This document shows, piece by piece, positions 1 to 8,535 of a stretch of 41,952 nucleotides of DNA. Position 1 is the first letter of the stretch. Every line of letters begins with the position of its first letter. The stretch is from positions 1 through 41,952 of the IMG/VR virus record IMGVR_UViG_3300033143_003529; one strand, 5' to 3'. Below the pieces are notes generated by a model, which saw nothing but the letters and a program-made list of their open reading frames with translations, made no database searches and had not been told where the DNA came from. The position numbers and the translations under genes are program-made. Source of the DNA: a virus.

Positions 1-114
1 ACTAATACTACCCTCGGATCATCTTTAACGGGTGGGTCAGCCCAAGCACCGTCTAATAAGGCAATTACCTGTGTCTTTCCTCTAATTTTATCAAGAATAT
101 CATCTATCGTTCTA
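1..114. repeat. Terminal direct repeat, left copy
   Basis: Bases 1-114 are identical to the last 114 bases of the window. Both copies lie inside one glycosyltransferase reading frame that continues in frame across the join. This is what an assembly of a circular or circularly permuted molecule looks like. It does not by itself show that virion DNA has fixed 114-bp ends. Confidence 0.95.
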
Positions 115-167
115 GAGAGAAACATCTCGTTTCTACTTGGGATTATAATACTTAGATCATATTTCAT
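1..167 (-). CDS. GT27-like glycosyltransferase, N-terminal part (split by window edge)
   Basis: The ATG at 167-165 opens a frame running off the left edge and continuing at 41838-41025, giving one protein of 326 aa. The N-terminus has the GT-A nucleotide-binding strand (IIIPSRNE, about residues 7-14) and an LLDG strand near residue 38. The start overlaps the end of the downstream 398-aa gene by 11 bases, so the two are probably coupled. The catalytic motif lies in the other part; see the entry at 41025. Confidence 0.9.
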   Translation of the reverse strand, partial: MKYDLSIIIPSRNEMFLSRTIDDILDKIRGKTQVIALLDGAWADPPVKDDPRVVL

Positions 168-1353
168 AATTTCTTTTGACATCCTCTACTGTACCCCAGT
201 AGGGAAACCTCTTAATTGGTTGAACATTTGGAGTTAATGCTGTTCCAAAACTCACTCCCTGTCTCGTTTTTATATTTATAAGTGGTTCTCCTGTGAACTT
301 CTGCCATTTTAATTCTGGGCTTGAAAAAATCTCTATTCCCTTTATCTTTTCTTTTAATAATTTAATGTAATGTTCTCTTTCCAGTATTATACTTCCTCCG
401 GTAGTTCCGTGCTTATAAAACCTTGTCCTATTCTCTCTGTTCCACATCAGCCAGACATTATCATAGGTATATATTACACTCGGGTCTGTTGGTATAAAGT
501 CAAAGTATCCTTTTTCCGGGTACAAACAATCAGATTCGGTCATTATTACATATTTTGTCTTTGCCGCTTCGCATCCTATGATTGCCTGTTTAAAAGAATT
601 CTTATAGTTCTGTCCTATGTCTCCTACGCAGATATTCTTTCCAAACTCTATCGGTTTCTGGGAGACTGATATTATCGGTAAATTCCCTTTAACTTTTAAA
701 ATATTCCCTATTACTTTGTTTTCAAATGACTCCTTCTCTTTGTTGGCCGTATAATAAACTATTGTTCTATTTACTTTCTTGGGGTGGTGAACCCATCCCC
801 ACTTATTAAAAAAATATCTTCTGGACTCATAACGTTCTTTTCGTCTATCCACTATCCTGGAATGAATTAACCTACAATCCTCGTTAATCATCGTATGCTT
901 GTCTGGAAATGCCTGTTCGGTCTGTAGGCAGAAATCGGTATCTTCAAATCCTGGCCCATATCCTTCATCAAATCGGAGACCTGTTTTCTTAAATGCGACA
1001 CATCCAAAAGGAACTATATTAAACTTTGTTCCCTGATACATCATCGGAGCATCTGTTCCGTCTAGTTTCGTTAGTCGTGCTGCCACTATGCTCACTGAAT
1101 TGTCCTCTAGTGGTTTTATAAGAGCTTTATCCCATCCTGGAAAGAATCCTGTTATATCATCATCAATCATTATCATTATCTCCCCCTTTGCTTTCTCTAG
1201 GCAGTAATTTCTATTTTTTGAAGGGCTTTGATTTATACAACTTGCTATTACTTCTGTGTCTTTATAATAAAGGTTGTCTTTTATCTCTTTTATCTGCTCG
1301 TCAACATTTTCTTTAAGGGTTGGGATTTGGATTGTTTTGTTTATCTTTAACAT
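157..1353 (-). CDS. GT-A glycosyltransferase-like protein, possibly two domains
   Basis: 398 aa. Residues 1-180 look like a GT-A (family 2-like) domain: the segment GEIMIMIDDDITGF near residue 60 carries an Asp-rich metal/nucleotide-sugar motif, followed by GPGFEDTDFC, which resembles the acceptor-side ED motif. The second half (about 220-398) has another Rossmann-like stretch with MTESDC, perhaps a second, partial transferase domain. It overlaps the upstream methyltransferase by 41 bases, and its stop overlaps the start of the next transferase, so it belongs to one translationally coupled cluster. Donor and acceptor cannot be read from sequence. Confidence 0.75.
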   Translation of the reverse strand: MLKINKTIQIPTLKENVDEQIKEIKDNLYYKDTEVIASCINQSPSKNRNYCLEKAKGEIMIMIDDDITGFFPGWDKALIKPLEDNSVSIVAARLTKLDGTDAPMMYQGTKFNIVPFGCVAFKKTGLRFDEGYGPGFEDTDFCLQTEQAFPDKHTMINEDCRLIHSRIVDRRKERYESRRYFFNKWGWVHHPKKVNRTIVYYTANKEKESFENKVIGNILKVKGNLPIISVSQKPIEFGKNICVGDIGQNYKNSFKQAIIGCEAAKTKYVIMTESDCLYPEKGYFDFIPTDPSVIYTYDNVWLMWNRENRTRFYKHGTTGGSIILEREHYIKLLKEKIKGIEIFSSPELKWQKFTGEPLINIKTRQGVSFGTALTPNVQPIKRFPYWGTVEDVKRNYEI

Positions 1354-1921
1354 AAAACCAAGTTTTGTTTCCTATCAGAAATAAAGGTTTAATTTTTCTT
1401 GCACTAACCCATCCGTCAACTGCTGCTCTCACCTCAAACATATAATTTGTATAATCGTGTCCTGCCACTATCCCTCCAACCTTCACTTTTTTTGACCACT
1501 CAATTATATCTCTTACTACGAACTCAAAGTCGTGGTTACCGTCTATGTAGACAAAGTCTAAAGATTCATCCAGGAAATCATCTATGGCATCCATACTAAA
1601 CTTTCTAACAAATTCAACGTTATATTTGGCCAGTCTGATTTTAGCGGTTTCATAATAACCATCCATCAGTGCTTGGTCCCTAAACTCTGAATACTCATCG
1701 TAAGACTTATAGGGGTCTATAAGAAACAGTTTTAACCCCCTCATCTTGTGGCATAACCATTTAGAATAAAGTCCCCTTAATACTCCTATTTCTGCTCCAA
1801 CCCCACACTCTAATCTATTTAACAAGCTACCAAAACCATCGGTTCTATTGATAGGAAGTTTTACTATTGATTGATTTAAATCTACTTTGAACTTGTCTTT
1901 TATGTGTTTAAGTGCATCCAT
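1313..1921 (-). CDS. SAM-dependent methyltransferase, Methyltransf_24-like
   Basis: 202 aa, class I Rossmann methyltransferase. GAEIGVLRGLYS is the SAM-binding glycine loop (motif I), LFLIDPY is motif II, and VYIDGNHDFEFVVRDI is the hallmark Asp-Gly-x-His strand of the Methyltransf_24 group, often found beside sugar and glycan genes. It overlaps the upstream transferase by 14 bases and the downstream one by 41. It probably methylates a sugar or glycan made by its neighbours; the acceptor is inferred only from context. Confidence 0.8.
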   Translation of the reverse strand: MDALKHIKDKFKVDLNQSIVKLPINRTDGFGSLLNRLECGVGAEIGVLRGLYSKWLCHKMRGLKLFLIDPYKSYDEYSEFRDQALMDGYYETAKIRLAKYNVEFVRKFSMDAIDDFLDESLDFVYIDGNHDFEFVVRDIIEWSKKVKVGGIVAGHDYTNYMFEVRAAVDGWVSARKIKPLFLIGNKTWFYVKDKQNNPNPNP

Positions 1922-2762
1922 ATATCTTTTCTGCCCAATCGGCCGGATAATTCGGTATGGGCATGTTTTTATTTATTAAATCTATAAAGAAGTCTTTTTG
2001 TTCGTGAACCCAGTGACCATAAGAGTAATCATAGCTTGCCTGAACATTAGTGTATTTATACTGCCTCTTTTTCATTTGCTTCTTTAAAAGATGTGCATAC
2101 CAGGTATTCTTATTAACTACTGCCCGACCACCTTTTAAGATGGTTGTCAAACATATCTCCTCTCCTTCTTGACCCCAGCCCATATAACCTTCAACTTTCA
2201 TAAACCTCATTCTGTCAAAGTGTTTCCTGGTCATAAAGAAGAATGATGCCTGGGTTGTTATAATATCGTCAATCATAATATCCTTTCTTTCCCTGGCCTT
2301 GCTATCCCATCTATATTGTTTAAAAGAACTGTTTTTTAATGCCCGCCATATCCAGTAAGTATAATCAATACACGGTCTATTTTCCCACGTCTTTCCTTCC
2401 CAACTTTCCATACTTAATCTTCTTCTTCTCGGTACTACTACCCAATCATCAGCACAATCCTTTGCTAAAACTTCATCAAATCCTTCGGCTACTGCACAAT
2501 GAGCGTCCATCCAGCAGATAAACTTACCTCTTGAAATAGATACTGCTGCGTTCACTGCCTGTCTCTTCCTTCTTTCGTGGTTGTACGGAAGTGGAAAGCT
2601 GATATATTTTACCCTTTTATCCTCTATCTTCTCGTAGGGAGTGTCTCCGTAGCCGTCTAAGACGACAATCATCTCTATCTCCCCTGTGGCTTTCTTTAAA
2701 ACATCCTCTATCGTTTTATTAAGGAACTGTTCTGTCCGGGCCGGTATAATTACCGAAAGCAT
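1908..2762 (-). CDS. GT27-like (DxH) glycosyltransferase
   Basis: 284 aa, GT-A fold. LSVIIPARTE begins the nucleotide-binding region. MDAHC (Asp86-x-His88) matches the DxH metal motif typical of polypeptide GalNAc-transferases (GT27) rather than the DxD of ordinary family 2 enzymes. A run of basic residues and Ala/Asn precedes it, as in GT27. The C-terminal half has GWGQEGEEI, then GGRAVV and a Tyr-Ala-His, parallel to the Trp-Gly-Gly-Glu / Cys-Gly-Gly / Gly-His region of GT27. It is a clear paralogue of the transferase crossing the window edge. The start directly follows the stop of the 463-aa gene. Family assignment is by motif only. Confidence 0.8.
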   Translation of the reverse strand: MLSVIIPARTEQFLNKTIEDVLKKATGEIEMIVVLDGYGDTPYEKIEDKRVKYISFPLPYNHERRKRQAVNAAVSISRGKFICWMDAHCAVAEGFDEVLAKDCADDWVVVPRRRRLSMESWEGKTWENRPCIDYTYWIWRALKNSSFKQYRWDSKARERKDIMIDDIITTQASFFFMTRKHFDRMRFMKVEGYMGWGQEGEEICLTTILKGGRAVVNKNTWYAHLLKKQMKKRQYKYTNVQASYDYSYGHWVHEQKDFFIDLINKNMPIPNYPADWAEKIYGCT

Positions 2763-4153
2763 TATACTTCATACCCTGTTACCATCACATAAACTGTTCC
2801 TCCACTCGTTGTTATCGTTAAATCTGCTGTATCCTCTCCCGAAAAGAGAGGAGTTTGAAAGGAGTGAGACCATCCTGAATTACCTGCCAGTTCTGCTTTC
2901 CATACTGGGTCATCTCCCCCTGTTTTATCATCTTCTAATATAATCGTTGCTGCTGTTGATGTATTTATAAATATATCTGTTATATACCATCTCTTTCCTG
3001 CGGCCGGACTCCAGATTATTCCATCGGTTACTGCTCCAACATTTGTATAATATTTTGTAACATGACTGGAAGATACATCTTTTTTGTGAGGTTCTGCCTC
3101 TATACTTCCTCCTACCTTTAAAACTCCTGCTGAATTAGCTTGTATAGGTGTAAAGTCTCCCGCTCCATTTATCTGTGCAAATAGTGTTGATTTCACTACT
3201 TGTGCCGATCTATCGGGGGACATATCAGTAACTAATCTATGAATTGATGTTAAAGAGTTTCGTGGATGTAAAAGTGTTTGCACACGGAAATGAGTTTGTA
3301 GGGTTCCTCCATTAGTATAAACAACCCTGAAATATCTACCCGTTACTGGAAACTGAAATCTTCTTGTATCACTCGCAGAAATATCCATTGTAAAGGTATA
3401 TACATCATCCCAGTTGATATTGTCGGTTGAGAATTGAAATGTCATCCCGTCAACTGCTGAGTCGTGAGATGCCGATAACATAATTGTTATTGTTTGATAA
3501 TCAATAACGTCAACACCAGTCCCCGTATAAACCCCACCTATACCCAAAAGTGCAGTTGTACTATTATTTGTATCGTCTATATTGGGAGTTTTTTGTATAA
3601 TATTTCCTCCTCCACCTCCCAAAGCCATCTTTGTTAATGCTTTGTATTTCTTTCCTTTCTCGTCAGTTAATATAACATTTAAAGGTTTTTTCTGATTAAA
3701 TTCAATCTTTGGCTTCTGTTTTAATGCGTCTGCAATACTTTTAATCAATCCCTTTAATCCCTTAACCTCCATTTCTTTAGGAATCTTTACCTCTGCTGGC
3801 TTTACAATCACTCTTGGAACAGGAACAACTATCTTGGGGAGTTTAATCTCAGGAATATTCACATTAGCCTCAGGAACCTTAATCTCAGGAACAATAACTT
3901 CTATCTTGGGTTGATCAACACTTACGCTAGGAGCCTCTACTTTAATAGCAGAGATAATATTTTGTATCTCCGTAGCGTTCATTCTTGAATTCTGTGCGAT
4001 TTCCTTTAATAAAGGAGTTAAAACACTAACCAAGTCTTTTCCTACGTTGGCTACTATAAACTTTCTATCCTCCTCGTTCCTTGCCCTTCTAGCTTTTTCT
4101 ACCGCTGTATCTATTGAACTTTTAAGTTGTTTAAGTTTATTTGCTTTTAACAT
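2762..4153 (-). CDS. Putative virion protein with VP-rich repeat segment
   Basis: 463 aa, family not recognised. Residues 1-60 are charged and helical. Residues about 66-130 form an irregular repeat of short Pro-Glu-Ile/Val-Lys strands, suggesting an extended beta or stalk region. A Gly-rich hinge near residue 180 is followed by beta-rich C-terminal domains with FQFSTDNINWDDVY and a GRYFRV strand, similar in style to discoidin/CBM-like phage appendages. It lies directly after the portal gene in transcription order (1-base gap) and touches the glycosyltransferase gene, so it may be a head or tail accessory protein or a glycosylation substrate. Function is inferred from position and composition. 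Confidence 0.6.
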   Translation of the reverse strand: MLKANKLKQLKSSIDTAVEKARRARNEEDRKFIVANVGKDLVSVLTPLLKEIAQNSRMNATEIQNIISAIKVEAPSVSVDQPKIEVIVPEIKVPEANVNIPEIKLPKIVVPVPRVIVKPAEVKIPKEMEVKGLKGLIKSIADALKQKPKIEFNQKKPLNVILTDEKGKKYKALTKMALGGGGGNIIQKTPNIDDTNNSTTALLGIGGVYTGTGVDVIDYQTITIMLSASHDSAVDGMTFQFSTDNINWDDVYTFTMDISASDTRRFQFPVTGRYFRVVYTNGGTLQTHFRVQTLLHPRNSLTSIHRLVTDMSPDRSAQVVKSTLFAQINGAGDFTPIQANSAGVLKVGGSIEAEPHKKDVSSSHVTKYYTNVGAVTDGIIWSPAAGKRWYITDIFINTSTAATIILEDDKTGGDDPVWKAELAGNSGWSHSFQTPLFSGEDTADLTITTSGGTVYVMVTGYEV

Positions 4154-4154
4154 G

Positions 4155-5915
4155 TTAAGTTCGTGAAGTTAATCCTTCTAATTCTCTAACCCCTTTCATT
4201 ATTCCATCGGCCATTTGATTCTCTTGTTGTCCTGGCATCTCTGGAACTTGAATTTGAGGTTGTTCTGCTTTTTTCTTTTCAAACTCTTCAACCTCTCTTA
4301 ATTCATCAGGAGTTAAGTCTATAATCTCAAGAGTTCTTCTTTGAATAATCCTTTGAAGTGCGGGATTATCAGGGAATTGTTGTTTTACTGCCATTAGTTT
4401 CTGTAATCCACTCACATTCTCTGCTTCTTGTTCAGAGCTTGACTTAGATATAATTTGGTATCCTTCCTTTGACTTCCACTCTATTGGTTTAATCTTTCTA
4501 GACCATATCTTTCCCTTAGAAGAGGTCTTATAGAGAGTCCTCGTTTTACCATCGTTGGCATCCAGGATTTTGTACCATTTTGAGGCTAATTCTTTCCAAG
4601 ACCTTCTATAAAACTTAGCCATACTCATCGTCATCTCCATTGATTTACCAACAAGCATTTCAACCTCCCCTAAGGTAATTTGTTTCTTCTCTGACACCCC
4701 TTTCTCTGTAGCTGTAGTAGATGTACCCTTCTCTACAAGCTTAATTAAGAAATCAATCATCGTAAGTGTATCCTCTAATCCTGATATATTAACCGGCATT
4801 ATCGTGTCTTTAGGATTACCTGGAGCTGGGAGCATTTTTCCTGCACCAGGAGTATAAGTTTGAGGTTGGTATCCTTGTTGAGTTGAGTCATACCAATGCA
4901 TTTGGAAGTTCTTTAGAGTTCTATTCTCTATCATTTGAGAAAACCATATATTTAACACCTTATTAGGAACTCTCACTAAATCAGCAGGCCCATCTGACCA
5001 TATATCTTGAGTTTCTACGTCATCTCCCCAAGTTACGAATGGTAAGAAGTCCACTCCTAGCATCTTTTTAAGTGGTTCCTTTAAGAGTCTAATACGATCA
5101 TCTACATAAACCACTACATATCTGACGAATTCTTTAATTTTAGGATCCCACAAATAAGGATAATGCTCACTTAGGTTAAGAATAGTATCTCCGGCTTGGA
5201 AATGAGCAAAGTCTTTATCTTCTACTCCCATAGCCTTTAATCTCTCTTGTTTTGCCTCTAAAGCCTTCTGATTCGCTTGAGATTGAATAATCCCCTCTTT
5301 CATTGAAAGATACTTATTTAGCTCTTTTTTACCCTTTTTAGTATAATTTGGGTTCGCTAGAACCTCTCTAAGCGATCTAAATATGTTCTGATGAATTAAG
5401 AATCGTGCAGTTTCTATATTTAATGGATTTACCATTGGATCTACTATCACGTCATAAATATCCAATGCGTCTATATCAAACTCATCGTTAAGGAAGTTTA
5501 ATTTCTTAAAGGCTCTACCATAGAGCATAGTAGTTTTCTTGTCTTGAATATCTACTCCCTCATAATTAAGTCTATCAGCGTCTTCATCCCATCTCGCCTG
5601 TAAGAATAGCTCCTTCTGCATATCACCAGTCTTCTCTTTAAATGTTATGCTTGGTGGATCATCTATCTTACTTAAAATAGTCTTAATCGTTTCTTTCATT
5701 AAAGGAATATTAACCGCTTGTCTTTGAGTTAAACGATTTGTTCTTACTTTATTCCTATAAAGCTCATAGTTGTCGTCCCAATTCTCGTGTCTTCTTTCTT
5801 GAAAATCAAAAGCAACTGTCTTTTGCTTAACAAGTTTTTGCATTAAAGAATCCGAAAGCTCATTTCCCTTCGTTTCGTCTTTTTGTGCAGGGTTATAATA
5901 TTGTACTGTTGGCAT
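4155..5915 (-). CDS. Portal protein
   Basis: About 586 aa from the ATG at 5915. An upstream in-frame GTG at 5969 would give 604 aa, but it lies in the loop of a strong hairpin and has no ribosome site, so the ATG is preferred. Length, an acidic/basic N-terminal wing with ITFKEKTG, the DIYDVIVDP segment, a long helical stem region and a Gln/Glu-rich C-terminus fit large podovirus-type portals. It sits just after the terminase genes. The portal would form the dodecameric DNA channel at the capsid vertex. It is expressed from the promoter at 6033-6060. Confidence 0.8.
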   Translation of the reverse strand: MPTVQYYNPAQKDETKGNELSDSLMQKLVKQKTVAFDFQERRHENWDDNYELYRNKVRTNRLTQRQAVNIPLMKETIKTILSKIDDPPSITFKEKTGDMQKELFLQARWDEDADRLNYEGVDIQDKKTTMLYGRAFKKLNFLNDEFDIDALDIYDVIVDPMVNPLNIETARFLIHQNIFRSLREVLANPNYTKKGKKELNKYLSMKEGIIQSQANQKALEAKQERLKAMGVEDKDFAHFQAGDTILNLSEHYPYLWDPKIKEFVRYVVVYVDDRIRLLKEPLKKMLGVDFLPFVTWGDDVETQDIWSDGPADLVRVPNKVLNIWFSQMIENRTLKNFQMHWYDSTQQGYQPQTYTPGAGKMLPAPGNPKDTIMPVNISGLEDTLTMIDFLIKLVEKGTSTTATEKGVSEKKQITLGEVEMLVGKSMEMTMSMAKFYRRSWKELASKWYKILDANDGKTRTLYKTSSKGKIWSRKIKPIEWKSKEGYQIISKSSSEQEAENVSGLQKLMAVKQQFPDNPALQRIIQRRTLEIIDLTPDELREVEEFEKKKAEQPQIQVPEMPGQQENQMADGIMKGVRELEGLTSRT

Positions 5916-5945
5916 TTGTTTGTACGCTTTTCCCTTGAAAGAAAA

Positions 5946-5995
5946 GCGGGCTATCGCAAACTCTAACACAAAGTGTAGAATCTATGATAGCCCGC
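5946..5995 (-). terminator. Leader hairpin with U-rich tail upstream of portal
   Basis: Perfect 10-bp inverted repeat (5946-5955 with 5986-5995). The 30-nt loop holds a second hairpin (ACAC/GTGT, 5966-5976). On the minus strand the stem is followed by TTTTCTTTC, as in an intrinsic terminator. It lies between a consensus promoter and the portal ATG, so it may be an attenuator, a stop for readthrough from upstream, or an mRNA-stabilising 5' structure. Confidence 0.6.
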
Positions 5996-6032
5996 CGTTG
6001 TTGTTGGTAAGGGCTTATTGACTTATTATTCT

Positions 6033-6060
6033 ATTATAACAAATCAAAAACAGTTGTCAA
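6033..6060 (-). promoter_or_regulatory. Consensus sigma-70-type promoter for portal/late genes
   Basis: On the minus strand TTGACA (6060-6055) and TATAAT (6038-6033) are both perfect and separated by 16 bp. The predicted start near 6026 gives a leader of about 110 nt to the portal ATG, containing the hairpin at 5946-5995. Confidence 0.8.
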
Positions 6061-6097
6061 TGCTTCTTATTATTATGACGAATGTAATTCGTTTTTG

Positions 6098-6301
6098 TTA
6101 CACTTTCCATAAGGGATGAATTGCTTGTATCTCTCTCATATTTTTATCTTTATCAAAATGTAATATCATTTTACCAGGCCCAAATCTATGAACTTGTGCG
6201 TGAGCTAACCTAATAAAGTAGTCTTTAAGTTTCTCTGCTTCAATGGGAGAGATATTATCTAGCTCTATATTTATTATTGCTTTAGTTACTTGTGTGTCCA
6301 T
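6098..6301 (-). CDS. Small hypothetical protein after TerL
   Basis: 67 aa, not recognised. It has alternating beta/helix character, with an amphipathic helix (EAEKLKDYFIRLAHAQ) and no membrane segment or Cys. Its start codon overlaps the TerL stop by one base, so translation is coupled. The promoter for the portal lies just after it, making this the last gene of the upstream packaging transcript. A role in packaging is only suggested by position. Confidence 0.6.
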   Translation of the reverse strand: MDTQVTKAIINIELDNISPIEAEKLKDYFIRLAHAQVHRFGPGKMILHFDKDKNMREIQAIHPLWKV

Positions 6302-7542
6302 TAGTGTCCAACTTCAGGGTAATACGGATTTAAAGGTTTAGTTGCTTCGACTTGTTGTACTATTATTGGCTTATAAGAGAATATCGCATATCTTATAGCA
6401 TCCATTAAATGATCGTTAAACTTCTCTGGCACGTCCTTAGATGCCTTTTCTTCCTCATCTTCGGGGTAATGATACATACTCACCTCAGATAGCGTTTCAG
6501 GACAAGTATTAAATATAAAGAATCTCTTCTCTCTTATTAATTGTTGAATATAACTTACACCACCCTTAACGTCTTTATTAGTCTCCATTACTGGTATAGA
6601 ATCTCTCCGACACTCTTCTATTCTATCTGGCTCTGCTGGATCAGGATATACTTTATTAACCCTATGTTCTGTTAGTTTGTTCTTAATAACCTGTCGTATC
6701 TCTTCTGTGGTTCTCTCTGCCTTCTTCCACTCACTCGTAATATACCACACATTATCATAAAAATAACAAACTGCTATTGCTGCTGGATTTCTATAACCCC
6801 AATCAATTCCTATTATTCTAGCTTCAGCTTTTTTCATTATATCTCTGGGATCAATAATTTGTTCGTCTGGTATATCATAAACTAACCCAGTCATCTTCTT
6901 AAACTCTCCCATGTATCTCCTGGCAAACTCTTCTGGTCTTAATCTACGCATCTCTGCGTCATAAAACTCTTTTGAGAAATAAGGACTTTCTATTGATTTC
7001 CAGCTAAATAACGATAAACTCTTATCCTCTCCTTTATCCCAGGGTATATAGAAATCTCTATAAAGCCACTTTAAGTTATAAGGAGTAGTAGTAATGAGTC
7101 CCTGTCCACCAGTCATTGATACTCTTGACCTTAATACTGTCCAAGTAAGAACAGATGTCATACCTCCCTCGTCTAACCACCACCAGCTTAATGTCATTCC
7201 CTCTATTCCTAAAGGATTATCAGCTGACCTAATAAATACCTTTCCTCCTGTCGGGAGATCTATTACTCCTTTCTGCTCTTTGTGATACTTTCTTAATTCG
7301 GGAAATATCTCAAAGAACTTTGGCATTGTAGATTGCTGAAGTATTTTATAAGTAGGTGCTATGATTGCTCCATACTTACCAGGGCCAGGGAATTCCATTA
7401 TCTTCTTTCCAGCCCAATGACAACCTAAGAATGTCTTACCAGACTGAACACCACAAATCACAGCTCCAAATTGTGTAGTAAAGTTAAATGCTGCAAATTG
7501 TTTAGGGAAGAACTTAACCGTCCTCTCTCTTGGATTTGTCAT
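6301..7542 (-). CDS. terL: Terminase large subunit (ATPase-nuclease)
   Basis: 413 aa. The N-terminal ATPase has Walker A GVQSGKT (31-37) and Walker B LDEG (123-126) after a hydrophobic strand, followed by TTTP (151-154) as the coupling motif. The C-terminal RNase H-like nuclease has GIDWG (Asp247), an Asp near 301 and NDHLMDAIRY (Asp377/Asp381), the expected acidic triad. It cuts and pumps phage DNA into the prohead through the portal. It overlaps the TerS-like gene by 29 bases. Length is typical of Terminase_6-type enzymes. Confidence 0.95.
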   Translation of the reverse strand: MTNPRERTVKFFPKQFAAFNFTTQFGAVICGVQSGKTFLGCHWAGKKIMEFPGPGKYGAIIAPTYKILQQSTMPKFFEIFPELRKYHKEQKGVIDLPTGGKVFIRSADNPLGIEGMTLSWWWLDEGGMTSVLTWTVLRSRVSMTGGQGLITTTPYNLKWLYRDFYIPWDKGEDKSLSLFSWKSIESPYFSKEFYDAEMRRLRPEEFARRYMGEFKKMTGLVYDIPDEQIIDPRDIMKKAEARIIGIDWGYRNPAAIAVCYFYDNVWYITSEWKKAERTTEEIRQVIKNKLTEHRVNKVYPDPAEPDRIEECRRDSIPVMETNKDVKGGVSYIQQLIREKRFFIFNTCPETLSEVSMYHYPEDEEEKASKDVPEKFNDHLMDAIRYAIFSYKPIIVQQVEATKPLNPYYPEVGH

Positions 7543-7813
7543 TATCTAATACAACTTTAATAATAAATGGTAGCTTATCTCCTTTTACTTCAACCTTCTC
7601 TGTTATCTTACCTAAAAGTCTATTAAGAATCTCTACTATAATTTTAGAATTACCACTCTCAATAGCTTTCTTAATAGCTTTTACTAACTTCTCTTTATCT
7701 GCCAATATCTCATCTTCAAAATACTCTTGAAATGATTCAGCTTGAATTGTAGCTTTGTTCTTAGCTCCCTTTGATCTTCCACCAGTTTTCTCTCGTCCTT
7801 TAGTGAATGGCAT
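7514..7813 (-). CDS. Terminase small subunit-like protein
   Basis: 99 aa. The basic N-terminus with GGRSKGAKNKA resembles the DNA-contacting segment of DUF5681-type proteins found next to TerL. A helical middle (AIKKAIESG, VEILNRLLGK) could mediate oligomerisation. It is positioned directly before and overlapping TerL. Recognition of packaging sites is inferred from context. It is shorter than many TerS proteins, so a different DNA-binding accessory role is possible. Confidence 0.65.
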   Translation of the reverse strand: MPFTKGREKTGGRSKGAKNKATIQAESFQEYFEDEILADKEKLVKAIKKAIESGNSKIIVEILNRLLGKITEKVEVKGDKLPFIIKVVLDNDKSKREDG

Positions 7814-7910
7814 ATTGCTCTAGTATAGATAGAATAGAATATAATAGATATACTATTACTACTCCTCCTACTAACTTTAGTAATTGAATTATTGTTTCTC
7901 CTTTACTCAT
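7800..7910 (-). CDS. Possible 36-aa membrane peptide
   Basis: A short frame from the ATG at 7910 bridges the 210-aa gene and the TerS-like gene, overlapping both. It encodes one hydrophobic helix (LLKLVGGVVIVYLLYSILSI). The GGAG sequence lies too close to the ATG for a good ribosome site, so the real start is uncertain. It fills an otherwise empty gap of about 90 bases. Confidence 0.4.
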   Translation of the reverse strand: MSKGETIIQLLKLVGGVVIVYLLYSILSILEQYAIH

Positions 7911-8535
7911 ACTCCTTTAACACCCAATAATTCTTATTAAGATAATGAGTTATAACCTTTCCCAGCTCTACGCCTGCTTTTATATTAGATCGTAATGTTG
8001 CTATCTCTTGATCTAAACCACCTTCTTTTCGTTGTCTTTTTTCTGACCACTCTCCCTCCATTTGTTCTTCCATTCTTGATACATCTAATTCAAGTGCGGC
8101 TAATATTGTATAAAGCTTTAATATCTCATTGGCTGTCTTTTCTAACTCCTTTCGTTCTTTTCTTCTATTGTCTCCATGTTTCATCTCAACTAACTCTTTA
8201 ATCTTGGCTTCCCATATTTCTTTTCTTGCTGCGTTTATCTCATCCGCTAATTCTTTTGGCGATTGTCCTGGCTTTAATGTCCTAACAACATCTAATAGCC
8301 CTAATAAGTCTTTTGGTAGTTCAGCTTTTTGGAATAACTTCTCAATTTCGTCCTTTACTGCTCTTACATGTTCAGATGTTTTATCAAAGAGTTGTCTTAT
8401 TCCCTCTTTAATTTCTACAAGAGTTGCTATTCTTACCTCGTGTTTCCACGTTTTCCTAACAATTAAGAATATCTCCATTTTTAGAAACTTCCTTTTTCTA
8501 TAGTTTTGTCTAAGTCTTTTAATATATTTTAACAT
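7903..8535 (-). CDS. Hypothetical coiled-coil protein
   Basis: 210 aa, strongly charged and mostly helical. Long Glu/Lys/Arg heptad-like stretches (residues about 35-70 and 95-190) suggest coiled coils. A basic first 25 residues precede it; no signal peptide, Cys cluster or catalytic motif. It lies between the glycan island and the terminase genes and overlaps the rhamnosyltransferase fragment by 17 bases. Function unknown; the position near terminase would also suit a packaging accessory. Confidence 0.55.
   Translation of the reverse strand: MLKYIKRLRQNYRKRKFLKMEIFLIVRKTWKHEVRIATLVEIKEGIRQLFDKTSEHVRAVKDEIEKLFQKAELPKDLLGLLDVVRTLKPGQSPKELADEINAARKEIWEAKIKELVEMKHGDNRRKERKELEKTANEILKLYTILAALELDVSRMEEQMEGEWSEKRQRKEGGLDQEIATLRSNIKAGVELGKVITHYLNKNYWVLKEYE

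Noticed and set aside
2686-2943. Plus-strand frame of 85 aa and other plus-strand frames over genes
   Set aside because: They are shadows of conserved minus-strand genes, with improbable composition and no ribosome sites.
5915-5969. Portal start at the GTG (5969)
   Set aside because: The GTG lies in the hairpin loop and has no ribosome site; the ATG at 5915 follows the structured leader.
6078-6092. Small ACGAAT/ATTCGT hairpin upstream of the portal promoter
   Set aside because: On the minus strand it is not followed by a U-tract, and the stem is short and AT-rich; a terminator only in the opposite direction, where no gene ends.
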